Source of the DNA: Adiantum capillus-veneris
Taxonomy: Eukaryota > Streptophyta > Polypodiopsida > Polypodiales > Pteridaceae
Assembly: GCA_014529385.2 (NCBI GenBank)
Contig: CM043948.1
Coordinates: 83,115,260 to 83,179,259 of the forward strand
DNA: 64,000 nucleotides
Direction: 5' to 3'
How positions within the stretch are numbered: the first letter of the stretch is position 1; every line of letters begins with the position of its first letter. Of the stretch, positions 46,801-61,206 are shown one piece after another. A model generated the notes under the pieces. The model made no database searches and was not told the origin of the DNA. It was given only the letters and a program-made list of their open reading frames with translations. Both the position numbers and the translations under genes were made by a program.

Positions 46801-49800
46801 GCTCGCATGACCTACTGCAGCCTGCTGGCGTGACCTGCTGAAGCTACCCGAGCTGCATTCAGTCCCAGCGTGCATCACTCCTCAGCCCCAGCGCCAGCGT
46901 GCTGGTCCCGCCCGTTTTACAGGTTTCTGCAGCGTGACATTCCCTAGCCGCAGCCCCCCCCCCCCTTTCAACGTGCTGATTCCACCCCCTGCAGGTACGC
47001 TGCAACACTATCGCGCCAACTGCCGCCCCGTCAGACCATCCTCCCCCCCCCCCCCCTCTTTCAACGTGCTGATTCCACCCCCTGCAGGTACGCTGCAACA
47101 CTATCGCGCCAACTGCCGCCCCGTCAGACCATCCTCCCCCCCCCCCCCCGTCCAGCCAGCTAACCTACAGTCACGCACCCCCCACCCACCCCGCTGCAGA
47201 TTTTTCAAAGTTTAAAATTCTGTTGTCATTCAAATACAGCAGTCAAAAAAGTGTCCAAGTACAGCAGGCAGTTTCTTTCAAATATCATAGCAGATTTCCA
47301 ATTTCTGCAGTTTCTCAGAAAATAGGAGGAAATAGCAGATTTCAGACACAACAAAACTCAGAAATTCTAGATTTTTAGAAGATTGTAGGAAGTTGCAGAA
47401 ATGGAATATGCCATGCATGCTTAATGCGGGAACATGTATGCATAATGTGGAAGCCCGGGTGCATGTAGATCTCCTCAACATTTCGTCTCGTCTCATCTGT
47501 TAGTAACGACCAACCATGAGGAAGTAGAATGACAAGCCCGACCCCCTAGAAGACGCAGTCCAAAAGTGCAAAGAAGAAATGGTCGAGACCATGAACAAGA
47601 TTAACTGCCACCTTTTAGGTACAATAAATGTGCTTGAAGATCGCTTTCTGGCCCAAGAAAGTAAGATCATTGCACTCGGAGATCGTGTGACGGCCCAAGA
47701 CGAAGACATTGCGTCACTCAAGAGGGAACTCGCTGAGGCACGATCACGAAATACACTTGAAGAAGGAGAACTGTAGCCTTCAATAATAGAAGAGTTGAAC
47801 ACGATCAAAAAGTAAGTGTGAGCCATCAAAGAGGGGGAAGAGCAGCACAAAGAAATGACGACCTCTTGGGTGGACGTTATTACAAAGACTCAACAGAAGG
47901 CCGAGGAGGCCGAGAAATGGATTGAGGTTGCCAAGAAAGGGAAAAGCCACACCCAACATAATTAACCTGACACTAGAAGAGGAGCAAAGAAGGCGTGTGC
48001 GCTCTCTACATGTGAGAATTTGCGGCCTTAAAGACAAAGACAATGTGGACAAAGAGGTAAAAGAACTCATGGCTTTGATGGGGTTTCATGAGCTGATGCA
48101 CTCAAGAGCATGGAGAGTGGGCAACAAGAAAAATGGGAGCAAGGGGGAAACCTCAAAAGAAAGGGCACTCATCCTTCGTTTTGCCTCCATGGAAGCGAAG
48201 GACTTTTTGAAGAAGATACCAACTTTGAAGAAAAGAGGCATCTTTCTTGGGGATGATCTTACCCTCTCATAGATCGCTCATATGCAGGAGATTAGAGCGG
48301 CAAGGGAAAAAGGTAAGATTGCTTTTTATCGAGATGGAAGAGTGGTGATATTGGTGCCACGCTCCACATGACGGTGTGAGACCTATCGGACCACACTCAG
48401 AGTTGCTGCTTGGAATTGTAATGGATCTATGCGTCTTGATGTAGGTGCTTTTGAGAAAAGTTTTAGTGGGAGAGAGATCATCTTCTACTCTGAGACACAT
48501 CAGGCCCTTGGGCAAACTCTGCTTCACATTAGTGGATACAGATGGGAGACCGCCTGTAGAGAGGAGACACGATCAGAGCACAGAGGGCGGGGCTCAGGAG
48601 GAGTGGCAATGTTATTCAGGGAGGAGTTGCAACCATTGATACATATAGTTCGCAGGGATGAGTAAGCTAGCTACATGTAGGTGAGACTGAGAGCAGAGAC
48701 GGACAGATATCTTTACATTGCTATTTGCTACTTTTCCCCGAGTACGTCAGTGGATGCACCGCCCACAGGACAGTCCCCCTATTCTATTTTGGATGATGAT
48801 ATCTGGGAGTTCTCTAGAGATGGTGACATCATCATTTAACGGGGAATTCAATGCTAGGACTACCCATCTCAGACAGTTTTTTATGATACCTTAGAGGAGA
48901 TGTTGAGAGAGCTGGATATGTAGAGATGGGCCTATCCAGACTATCATAGGATGGGGAACATACTGAGTATGGAGAACACTTGATAGACATGGGGACTACA
49001 CATGGATTGGTCATCTTGAATGGCCTACAGAGATTTCCTGATGCGGGGGGTTTACATGGTTTCCACACAGACATGGAGCCAGCACTTGGATTATGTCATG
49101 GCACAGCCAAGTCTCATCTCTAGTATTCAGGATCTCAGTGTTGGACCCAGACCTATTGGTGTGGCAGTGGATCATGCTCTTGTGTCGTTGACCATCTCTT
49201 TCCAGTTCAGTGTAGCACACAGGCCATAGGCAGCAACACCTACCCGCTACACTTTCATGCGGGAGACAGACTGTGTATACATAGATGGGATCTACAGATG
49301 CCTGTGTACAGAAGAGCCAGGGCAACCTCTAGAGGAGCTGACTACTATACTGACACAAACATTACATGATGCAGCAGCAGAGGCATACCCACACACCCAG
49401 CCTGAGCAGAGACGCCGTTCTGGGAGCATGCCCCAAAACAACTGGTATGATGAGGAGTGCAGCGAGACTAGAGCTAGACTTCAAAGGGAGGTGCTTTTGG
49501 GGGACATCACTCTCAGACAGTCACAGATTGACTTCCGGCGCCTAGTGGGGTGGAAGAAGAGGGCATTTTTGGCTCGCCTAGAGCAAGACCTATACCAGCT
49601 ATTCTTGAGTCAGGACTCACGAGAGGCATGGCGACTCTTTCATGACCACTCCCCTCCCCCTGCCATTACCTCTACAGAGGCTTGGGGTCAGTACGCGTCA
49701 TCTCTATACACAATTCTTGGACAGCCGCCCCTTCCCGACCACCCCAATCCATGTCCCCACACGTGTGCTTTTTTCACTGCTGAGATGGTGAGGAAGGCCA

Positions 49801-52800
49801 TTGACAGGATGAGGACTGGAAGAGCATATGATCATGATGGCTTAGTGGCTGAGCACTTCATGCATGCCAGAGATCTACTAATAGAGCTTCTAGCAGTAAT
49901 GTTTAACCGTGCCATATGTGAGGGCTTGCCTGATACTTGGAGCCTATCTACTATTGTACCTATCTTCCAGTCAGGAGACCCTATGGAGCGTGGGAATGAT
50001 CGCACTATCATGATCGGACACACATTGGCACGGTTGTACGCATCCATTCTTGAGGAGCAGCTGAGCAGATGGGCAGAAAGAGAGAGAGGATACGCGCAGC
50101 CGGGCAGGCAGGGTTCAGGAGAGGTTTTTCTACTCTTCACCATATCTTGACACTCAAAGCCATCATTGACGAGTGCAGATCACATCGAAGACGGATCTAT
50201 TGTAGCTTTGTGGACTTCCGCAAAGCATTTGACACACTACCCATAGCTAGATTGATGCGCAGATTACAGGAGATGGGAGTACCCACAGAGCTCATTTGGG
50301 GAGTCATGGGATTATACAGGTCAGTAGTGGGGCAATAGCAAAACATGGCTTTGAAACCCTTGTATGCGGCAATAGCAAAACATGGCTTTGAGTCTTTCTG
50401 TTGTTTTCCCATTGAGCACATAGAGGGTAATTTTAGAAACTCTAAAGAGTTCTATAAATCAGCGTGGCCTCGAGAGCTGTTTTGGATGAGAACTTTGCAT
50501 ACTTTTTTCCCTAAAGGTTTCAACTTGGAAGAAAAGTCTTCTTTACGTAAAAATAAGACAATTTACCATAAGAAACCTATGCTTTGGCGAAGGCATCCCA
50601 AACACGAGTTAGTTCTCCCTTCAAGTCAGTTTAAAAGAACTTGGATTCCTAAAGGTTCTCGTTCAGATCCACCTTCTATCCCTGAAATCAATCCAGTTGT
50701 CTTGCACAACACTATCTAGTAGAGTACAAGGTCTCCCTAGGGCTTCAATCTCTAGAATGGAGAGTGACGACCCTTCTAACTATAGAATTTTTGCTTATAG
50801 AGATTTCAAACGGAGATTGATTTACCTATTTAGAGCCATGGAATTGGGTTCTTTTTCTTATAAATTATTTGAAAGGTATAATATAAGGATCCTATTTAAG
50901 CTCTTGTATACCCTTGAGAACTACTCTTATGAAGATTTGGAGCTAAGAGAGTCTCATAGTACTCAACTTCTAGTACTGTTAGGCAAATTTCTGAAGTCCA
51001 AATGTCCTAGTTTGAAAAATCCCTTGGTTGGAAAGAAAGATTTTTTGATAACTATTTTTACCTCCCTTGACTTGGACAAGATTGGATTAAGCTCTATTTT
51101 GAGATCTTAAGAAGCTTTGGATGCTCTCCCTCCTTGTGTGAGAAAGGTATGGACCCATCCTCTCGTAGCTTTCAAATATGTGAAAACTTTAGGACAAAAC
51201 GCTTTCAACTATAGTGACATAGGACGTAATCTTAAAAAGCAAGAAAGGCTAGCAATCTCAAGCAGAGTTACCCGGAACGCGGAACGGGAACGGCGACGGG
51301 CCTCCTTGCGGAACGGGGGAACGGGAATGGGCTCGGAACGGCAGGCTAAAAAAACACCCAAATATTATTTTTTTTAGCGTTATGTGTTTGAATACAAGTA
51401 GTATTAGAGTCCTTTGACTCTAATACCCACAAAAAACACGATTCGAAGACCATTTAACCTTATTATGACTTGATTGGGATGTGAGGCGCCCAGAGTACAT
51501 AGCCAGATGAACAACAATGAGCAAACACAATGCCCATAGTACATACACAATGCTCTCAAATAATTGCAAGAGTAGTAGTTAGAGATAACACTTTGAAATT
51601 AATTATGGCTAACATAGTAACAAGCCTCAAGGGCCGCCAACGGCCAAGGTGCTACAAATACCATAAAGATGCTAGTAGCTACAAATGGCAAAGAGGGCAA
51701 GGCTCAAGCAGCCATACAAGAAGGTGGATAAATGGCAAAGACTCAAGACTCAAGAGCCACTAGCCTGAGAGGCCTCCCAATCCGTAGTAGCCGGCTGTAA
51801 ATCATGCACATCCTCCCATTCCTCAGCATCGAGGTCTAGGTCCCGCTCGATCTCAACCGCAGATGAAGTACCTGGTGTTGGTGGATGTGCATCTCCACAC
51901 GCCTGAGAAGCCTCTTGCTCCATCTCCCACTGTGTAAAAGGATCTGTCTGTTTGTCTGTACTCTTGCAAAGCATTTTCAAATTTACGCTGACGAAGACAA
52001 GATCATTAGCCTTCTCCACTCCAAGCCGATTTCTCTTCTTGGAAGCAATGTGGCTAAAGGTACTCCACAATTGCTCCAAGCATGAGGTACTAACTGACTG
52101 GCTGAGAATACGGATCGCCAATCTCTGAAGCTCATGGCCATCATAGCCATAGTCCTCCCACCAAAGCACTGAACCTATTTTCCTACGATCAATTTGAGCA
52201 TTGTGGACTGCCAAATGACCCCCGCATCTCTCTGTACTGTCTCAGCTGATCTCTGACAATGCGTCGCCCATCTCTGTCTAGAACCATCTTGTTTAAGATC
52301 TCTGTAAATTGGTTCATGACTTCCGTATCTGTCTCTTGCCTTGCACCTTGGAACTCTGGATCCACCATGTATGCTGCTCCGTGTAAAGGAGAGGCATATG
52401 AATTCCACCTCGAGCTGCAAAGCGCATGGATCTCCTCATATCGCTCTGCGTTCGGCTCAAGCTGTGCAAGTTGCTCAATCATGCGGTCCATTGCCTCATA
52501 AATCTTGCCAATGCAAGGATCCATGCCATCCAGAACTCGAAGCAAATGAACCACCGGTTTTACCTGTGCATCTAGACTCTTGAGCTCCTTCCAGAACTCA
52601 AGATCCTCTGCCTTATCCTTGCACAAAATCCCTGCAACTGTCTTTGCATAGGGGGAGGTGGTGAACTCATCACTGATGAAGACCTGTCGGACCGCATTTC
52701 GACATTCAGACAGCTTGCGTACAAGAAGAAAGTTGAATGCGAAGCGGGTATCTGAATACTTTAGAAGCACTTTGCCGCCCTACCTCTTTAGGTACTCACT

Positions 52801-55800
52801 CCGAACCAAGTTGTGATTGTTGATGAAAGTAACCATCTTCACTGCATCAGCAATGACTGGAGTAATCGAGTCTAGCTTGCCGATGTCTTTTAGAAGGTTG
52901 TTCAAGCAATGTGCCATGCAAAAGCACACTGTCACATGCGGATAGTGGCCCTCTATGATAGCTGCTGCTGCCCTGTTTGATGCCTCCCCATCTGTGACAA
53001 AGGCCACCACGTGTTGCTCACCGATGGTTTCTATGGCCGCTATCCACTCTGCAGAGAGGACATCGACGGACTTGCCACTCTCAGTGGCATCATGAGAGTG
53101 CACAAAGTACATCTCTCCACTGGAGTATGCGACGAGACCATGGATAGATCTCTTCCTTGTATCGCTCCACCCGTCAGCAATGAGGGAAACGCCATGTTTT
53201 GCCCAAAGACGCTGAATGTTGAGGGTTGCTTGCTCCACGATAGCCTTCTCTCGATTGAGCAAGGTGGTTCGGAGAGCCTCTGAAGATGGCGGCACATAGC
53301 CGGTGCCATACTCTCCTATCCGTTGCACCATGACTTTCCAATACTCCGACCTATTTCGATCAAACATAGAAGAGGTTAGTATCAAAAAAGTGGAAACGAC
53401 GATAACGGAAGAAATGAGAGAGAAGATTGATGAATCATAAAACAATGAACATACCTCGCTGCGACAAATGGGATATGGTCGTGATAGAAGAATCGGGCCA
53501 CGGCCGCATCCACCTCTTCCTTCTTCTTTGGGTCCCAAGAGGTGGCAAGGGTCTTTTGGCGACGAATTGGACCTTTTGAAGATGCACCAACACCTACACC
53601 GGGTAGAGAGGAAGAAGGGAAAATGAGGGTCTTTGGATCAATACCTTTGCGTGCCGGCTTGGCTTTATGGTTGAATTGCCGATCCTTTTCCTCGAGCTCC
53701 TTCCTCTTCTCGATGGTTACGTTGGCACAAAATTTCACCTCGTGTCCCGGCACTCGAAGAAAGTGTGCCCTCACTTTGTCATGCCCCCCTTTCCGCGTGT
53801 AAGAGCATAGCTTGCATCCCCATGCACGAGAACCTCCCGCCGCCGACAAGGTGCCCTCCGAGGTCACTTCATCCCACCACGACCATTCCTTTGCCTTTTG
53901 AGTGTTGCCCGCATGAACGGAGGGGGTTGAACGAGAAGAAGAGGCCATGGATGATGGATTATCCGTGAAAGAGAGAGCTTGATCTTGAACTTTGAGAGAG
54001 AGAGAGAGAGGGCTTGAGAGAGAGAGGCTTGCCGCTTGATTCCGTGAGAGCTTGAAAGAGAGCTTGAGCCTTGAGCCTTGAAAGTTGAGGGTTAGAACTT
54101 AGAAGTTAGCCCAAGAGAGAGAGAGGTTGAGAGCTTGAGCCTTGAGGCATGCCGCGGCGCCACACTATGGCTTGAGAGTTGAGAGCAAGCTAGGGAGAAT
54201 GAGCTTGGCTTGAGAGTTGAGAGCAAGGCTCAAGCAAGGGAGAATGGGCCTTGAGGCTTGATGAGTGTGTGAAGAATGGGGGAGGAGGGGGGCATTATAT
54301 ACTTTTTTCACTGCTGAAAATGGCCGTTGGCTGCCCAACAGTCATTTTTTTAAATTTCAAAAACTGCCGTTGGGGCCGTTCCGGCCCGTTCCAGTCCGTT
54401 CCGGTGGTCCCGTTCCGGTGACAGCTTTCAGCCGGAACGCTGTTCCGTTCTGACGCGTTCCAGAAACCTCCAGCCGGTCGGAACGCCGTTCCGGCGTTCC
54501 AAGGCCCTAAAATGCCGTTCCCAGGTAACTCTGATCTCAAGTATTGATTGCCCTTGTAGTAAAACTGCCTTTTCTTCTTACGTAAATGAAGCTTTGGGTC
54601 ATGTAGTTACTGTCGATTGTTCTATCCTTCCTTCGGATTCCTTGAAAGACCTTTTCTCAAGAGGTACTAAATATAGGCTCCCTTCCTCAAACGACTCTTG
54701 TCTTCTCAAAGCCATAGAAAAAGGAATTTCTAGTTTCGTAGTAAAGTTTGAGGAGTCTTTAGGAGTTCAAGGTATTTTTACCCATTGGAAGTCTGTAGTC
54801 CTCAAGAAAGCTTCTTTGAAATTAGCATCCTGCTCTCGGAATGTTTCTTCAGGAAGGAATAGCTTATCTTCTTTTGATCGTGATGCTCTTAGGAAATTTC
54901 ATCGTTATTTTGTAATCTCTTATGTAGATAAGTGCTCTAATAACTTTGTTGTAACGTGCAAAAAGTTCTATTTAGAATGCTTCTTAGGTGAAGTAAACAC
55001 TCAGACTTACAATGATTGTGATCTTTCAATGCAAGAGGTCATCTTGAAACATCAAGACTTTTGTAAGTCTTTTGGTTTCAAGTGCCAGCCTAAATTACCT
55101 TTTTTATATACCGTTTGGAAGTTCCACAAGAACCCTATAAAGCCTAGATTTGTAGCTGCTTCTTGTAACTCCTCTTTGACCGAGGTTTCCAAATGGCTTA
55201 GTGATTGTTTCAAAGCCATTTTACCTAGCGTAAATGAATTGTGGAAAAATATGCTAAAGGAAGCAGACGTACCTACCGATTCAAGTTGGATTTTAAATGA
55301 TTCAGTAGGTGTGATTCCTGTTTTAAAGTTTTTGAACTCTTCAAGAAGCCTTAAAGAGAAATCTTCTCCTTTATGTCTCCAAACTTTTGACTTTACAACG
55401 CTATACACGAAGCTAAATTTGGAGGACCTTAAATTTAGAGTCAAGTCTCTTATTTCAAAAGTTTTTGCATACAAGCTTAAGAAGGATAGGTACAAGGCAT
55501 TGCTAGTAGAAAAGTCAGCCTTGAACTTTGCCTTCTTATGGGTGAAAAATAAGAATGTAGATGTAGACAAAGGAAGAAAGAGATTCACTAGGATTGTAGA
55601 TAACATTGACATCATATCTTGGTTAGATTTTCTTTTGGACAATTTATATATAACCATCGGTGACTCTCTTTTCAAGCAAACAATTGGTATCCCTATGGGC
55701 ACCAATTGTGCTGTTTTTCTTGCTAATTTCTATCTTTTTACTTATGAGTTTGATTTTATGGAGCGTCTTGTCCTTGCTAACACTTGCCCAATATTTTTGC

Positions 55801-58800
55801 ACAAGTTATGCAATGTAAGACGCTTTGTAGATGATCTTTTTGTCCCTGACGTTCCTTCTTTTCAAGATTTTATGTACTTGAATTCGAGTTCTTTAGGCGG
55901 AGGAATTTATCCCAAGGAGTTTTGTGAACTTAACTGTACCACAAATAGTGATTGTTGTGCCGTTTTAGACCTTAAGATTTTTCAGACTCCCTTGGGATTA
56001 GAAGTAGATATCTATGATAAGCGCCTTGAACCAGAATATGCCAATCTAAAAATCATCCGTATGCCTCACATTTCTTCGAACATCTCTCTTTTAGCTAAGT
56101 ACAGTGTCATTTGCTCTCAACTATTTAGATTTTCTCATCTTTGTTCTAGTAAATCTACTTTTGTTGTTCAATCTTGCCATCTTATTTTTTTACTAGTTGA
56201 AAAAGGATACTCATTCAAAAGAATGATGAAAAACGTTCGTTCATTTTTGCATCGTAGTAAGTTTATTTTTAATGTTTCTTCCTTTGGAATGTTCAAGATA
56301 ATCAGTAGTAAATTCAATAGAAGTGGGGAGCTAAAAAGCCCACTTATTGTTTGACTTAATAACACCTTATGTTGTTGTTTTGATCTTTAGTGCTTCTAGT
56401 ATTTTTACTATAGCTTGACAAATGCTAGCCTTTATCATGGCTGAGTATGCCCATCACCTCCGGAGGGTGATAGAAACTCAGCTCGTTGGTTTTGTAGAGT
56501 ACGTTCAAAGCATGAATGACCTTTATATAAACCTGCACCTACTCTTGGGCACTGACGACGTGAGTAGGGATGTCATAGCTGTTGTCCAAGCTATGCATGA
56601 TAAAGGTGATAATCTTATTCTTCCTGTTTGGACAAGCAGCGAAGTTGAGATCACATATTGTCAAGTTTGGTTCTTTGCTCTTCGTAGGTTTGTAGCAGTA
56701 TTCATTTTTCGATTTCGTATTTAGCTTACCTGAGGACTTAAGAATGTGTTCCGTTAGAAGTTGTTGTGTGAAGTTGATTTCTAGGATTAAGTTTTTAAGA
56801 TGTCTTATCCTTTTTTTACTTAAAGTTGAGTACTTGTTTTAAGCCAAGTAAGTTGCGTCAACTTATTTTACACATGCCTTTTTAATAATGTTTTGTTTTA
56901 TCTAGTTTTGTTTCGTAGCAAACAAAGTGATTTAGTTAGTTTGTTTGTTTGTTTTTGTTTTTCTTTTCTTTTCTTGTGTCTCTTGCGTTTATAGTTTTAT
57001 GAGTCCTTTATTCCCTCTTATAATTCGTGAGTTCAGACTATTCTGAACTTATGAAGGTATATATAGAGGTGCCCAACTGGCAGGGACATGGATTCCACTA
57101 TTGTTATATGCTGATGATATTGTGTTGATCTCCGACTTTCCGGAGGGGATGCAGCGTCACTTGGATGCTTTGCATAGGTTCGCCCATGAAAGTGGTCTGT
57201 CTGTCAACCTTGGTAAAACCAAGGTCATGGTATTTAATACCACCCCACAGTGGGTCAGGAGGTCAGCGCCCACATTTGCATACGGCCAGGAGATGGAGTA
57301 TACAGATGCTTACACTTACCTTGGAGTGGTTTTCAGTGGACCAGCATTTTCATTGAGGAGAGCAGTAGAGACTAGACTGACCAGAGCCCATGCAACATTG
57401 GGCAGATTGGAGAGGATGTGTTCACATGTTTAGTTTCAGGACCCTCGGTACTTTGGTGGCTTTTGCATTACTTTATGGAGCTGAGATTTGGGGACCTTCA
57501 TTGGACCATCACGGGAGGACAGGTCGCACTAATGGATGGGGGGACATGGAGAAGCCACTAGTCTCTATGATCTCGTGGCTCATTAGAGCCAAGGCTTCGG
57601 TGCCACGTGCCATTATCCGGGTAGAGCTATCTGCCCCCCCCACTAGTAATGGAGGCGCTCACCAGATCCATCTCCTTCGTTCACCGCATGTGGGAACATC
57701 CCGGAGACAGATATGCCCGCCTTGCACTTGAGTCCTCTCGACAGTTAGCCATGCAGGGAGATACAACATGGTGGTATGGGGAGATGACGTCATGGTTCCA
57801 GGCGCATGGGTTCAGCATAGACAGATTGCCCCCCTTCCAGTGCATCACTGGATGCACCCTCTCTGACTCTTACACAATCCGAGATCACCAGGCTCATCCG
57901 CTAGGACATGACTCAGCTAGACACCAGGAGGACATGGATACAACCAACACAGGAGTTGGGCACAAAGATGGCTTTCTACAGAATAGAGCATGTTCTCCAA
58001 CTTACAGAGGACGGTTTTGTGACGAGGCCCAGATAAATGGACACCCACTTGTCGCATGGGATATTATGTGCTATTGGCCATATACGCACATCTTCACACC
58101 AGCTGCGGATCGGGACTGGGAGATATAGTGGAGTACCAACAGAGGCCAAGACATGCCTCCTGTGTGACATGGAGCCTGAGACATAGTTGCACTACACATG
58201 CCACTGCCCCGTCTACTACGAGATACGTGGCCGCTTCCACTGCTTGTTGAGAGAGGGTTTCGGACCACTCTCTAGAGTCATGTGGTACGAGGATCAGGGA
58301 TGCTTGGGTCTGTTTTTGCTCGAGCTGCGCTGACACAGAGAGAGCTTGATGAGAAGAGAGGCTAGCCAGTCTCAGAGAAGGATCACAGACTTCTTTAGAG
58401 CAGACACCGGGCACCCGAAGGAGCTACTACCACAGGAGAGCTCGTCGTCTCACACCGGAGGCACACTGATCGACCGAGCGATCGAGCTAGGGAGATCCAG
58501 ACGCCCATGATTGCGGAGGACTACACAAGATTGACGGAGGTTGCATCAAAGTATTCGGATCCCTTTGCCCGACATGCACGACGCCCGGTCAGGCTATTGA
58601 CCATGGAGGAGATTGATGAGATCCGCTAGCGACCGATGCTGGATCTTTTGTGATTTAGCCATCCCACATAGCTGCTTAGCTCACACCTAGTGGTTTAGGA
58701 TTCCATAGTATTTTATTTTGTCATTTTTTGTTACTTTGACTTTGTATCAGATCCACCACATTGTAACTTTCTGGTCTCATAGGTCACTTTGGCCTTTTGA

Positions 58801-61206
58801 AGACGTTAATATAACATTTCATTTCATTTCATTTCTCTCTTTCTCTCTCTCTCTCTCTCTACATTGCTATTTACGACTTTCCCCCGAGTACATCAGTCTA
58901 TGCATCACCCGGAGGATAGTCCCTTTTTTCTATTTTGGATGATGACATAAGGGAGTTCTCTAGAGATGGTGACATTATCATTCTAGGGGACTTCAATGCT
59001 AGGATTGCCCATCATCAGACAGTGTTTTATGATACTTCAGAGGAGATGCTGAAAGAGCTAGATGTTGTAGAGACGGGCCTATCCAGACTATCACACGATG
59101 TTGAATATACTGAGTATGGGCAACACCTGATAGACATGGGCACCGCACATGGATTGGCCATCTTGAATTGCCTACAGAGATTTCCTGCTGCTTGCGGGAG
59201 GTTTTACATGCTTCCCACACAGACATGGAGCCAGCACAGTGGACTATGTCATGGCACAGCCGAATCTCATCTCTAGTATCTAGGATCTCACAGTTGGGCC
59301 CCGACCGGTCGGAGTGGCAGTGGATCATGCTCTGGTGTCGATGACCATCTCCTTCCAGTTCAGTGTAGCACACAGGCCACGGGTAGCAGCCCCTACTCAC
59401 TACACCTTCACACAGGAGACGGATTCTGTATACATGGACGGGATCTACAAACGCCTATGCACTGACGACCCGAGGCGACCTCTGGAGGAGCTAACTACTA
59501 TACTGACACAGACATTACATGATGCAGCAGCAGAGGCATACCCACACACCCAGCGTGAGCAGAGACGCCGATCAGGGAGCATGCCTCAGAACAACTGGTA
59601 CGATGAGGAGTGCCGCAAGACTAGAGCTAGACTTTAGAGGGAGGTGCTTTTGGGGGACATCACTCCCAGACAGTCACAGATTGACTTCCGACGCCTGGTG
59701 CGGCGGAAGAAGAGGGCTTTTTTGGCTCGACTCGAGCAGGATCTATACCAGCTATTCTTGAGTTAGGACTCGCGTGAGGCGTGGCGACTCTTTCATGAGC
59801 AGCGCCCCCCCCCCCCCCCCCCCCCCCCCCCCCGCTATTTCCTCCACAGAGACTTGGGGTCAGTACGCATCATCTTTGTACACAGTACTTGGACAATCGC
59901 CCCTTCCCAACCCCCTTGATCCATGCCCACACACACGTGCTTTTTTCACCGCTGAGATGGTGAAGAAAGCCATTGACAAGATGAGGACTGAAAGGGCATA
60001 TGATCATGATGGCTTAGTCGTTGAGCATTTCATGCATGCCAAAGACCTGCTATCAGAGCTTCTAGCAGTTATGTTTAATCGTGCCATGTGTGAGGGTCTA
60101 CCGGATACTTGGAGCCTATCTGCGATTGTACCTATCTTCAAGTCAGGAGACCCCATGGAGCTTGGGAATTATCGCACTATCATGATTGGACACACACTTG
60201 CACGGTTATATGCATCCATTCTTGAGCAACAGTTGAGTAGATGGAATGCGTGCAGCTGGGCAGGCAGGGTTCAGGAGAGGCTTCTCTACTCTTGACCATA
60301 TCCTGACACTCAGGGCCATCATCGAGGAGGGCAGATGTCATGGGAGACGGATCTATTGTAGCTTTGTGGACTTCCACAAAGCTTTTGACACAGTACCCAG
60401 AGCTAGATTGATGCGCAAATTACAGGAAATGGGAGTACTCACAAAGCTCATTTGGGGGATCATGGCATTGTACAGATCAGTAGTAGGGCATGTACGCACC
60501 CCTGAGGGACTTTCTACACTGGTTCACTCCACTATTGGGGTGAAGCAGGGTTGCCCGCTCTCTCCTACTCTTTTCGGTATGTATGTGGATGAGGTTTCTG
60601 CCTACATTGAGAGCGACGGTGATAGAGGTGCACAGTTGGCAGGGACATGGATTCCACTTTTGTTATATGCCGATGATATAGTGTTGATCTCTGAATCCCC
60701 AGAGGGAATGCAACGTCAATTGGATGCTTTGCATAGGTTTGCCCACGAAAGTGGTTTGTCTGTCAACCTTGGTAAAACAAAGGTTTAATACCATCCCACA
60801 ATGGATCAGGAGGTTAGCACCTACATTCACATACGGCCAGGAGACTGTGTAGTACACAGATGCTTACACTTACCTTGGAGTGGTTTTTAGCGGACCTGCA
60901 TTCTCACTCAGAAGAGCAGCAGAAACCAGTCTGACTAGAGCCCACGTAGCATTGGGTAGATTGGAGAAGATGTGTTTGCAGGTTCAGTTTCAGGAACCCC
61001 GGACGAAGCTCTAGCTCTTTGACACTTTGGTGGCTTCAGCATTGCTCTATGGAGCTGAGATATGGGGACCTTCATTAGATCACCACGGGAGACCGGGTCG
61101 CACAGATGGATGGGGGAACATGGAGAAACCTCTGGTCTCTATGATCTCGCGGCTCATTAGAGCCAAGGCATCAGTACCACGGGCCATTATCCGAGCAGAG
61201 CTAGCG

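Larger units (their letters stand above)
51263..54533 (-). mobile_element. hAT DNA transposon, 3,271 bp, inside the Penelope-like element
   Basis: Terminal inverted repeats CAGAGTTACCCGGAACG (left) and CAGAGTTACCTGGGAACG (right, reverse complement) are flanked by a perfect 8-bp target duplication ATCTCAAG (51255-51262 and 54534-54541). Both ends hold clusters of GGAACGG/CCGTTCC subterminal motifs. The transposase gene is on the minus strand. The perfect duplication points to a recent insertion. Confidence 0.95.
50336..57062 (+). mobile_element. Penelope-like element (N-terminal endonuclease type), split by a hAT transposon
   Basis: The coding chain is a partial GIY-YIG-like endonuclease at the N terminus, a Cys-rich linker and a Penelope-type RT, followed by about 700 bp of 3' sequence. 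Putting the endonuclease before the RT is the permuted order known for the Naiad/Chlamys branch of Penelope-like elements, which occurs in the green lineage. The 5' end is truncated inside the endonuclease. It sits in the RT of LINE-G. Confidence 0.82.
46744..58833 (+). mobile_element. LINE-G, near full-length, split by a Penelope-like element
   Basis: Leader (46744-47517), ORF1 (47518-48370), ORF2 endonuclease to RT (48390-50335), Penelope insertion (50336-57062), ORF2 palm to end (57063-58650) and 3' UTR to (CT)n. About 130-140 bp of the RT, including the GVKQGC motif, are missing at the Penelope borders. Stops are frequent. Confidence 0.85.

Noticed and set aside
54969-55705. Minus-strand 217-codon frame opposite the Penelope RT
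   Set aside because: It mirrors the RT gene and has no recognisable motif.
56422-56724. The 100-codon frame as an exon of the host gene
   Set aside because: Exons c and d join in phase and in family order without it, and it lies inside the Penelope element in a region nested in another transposon.
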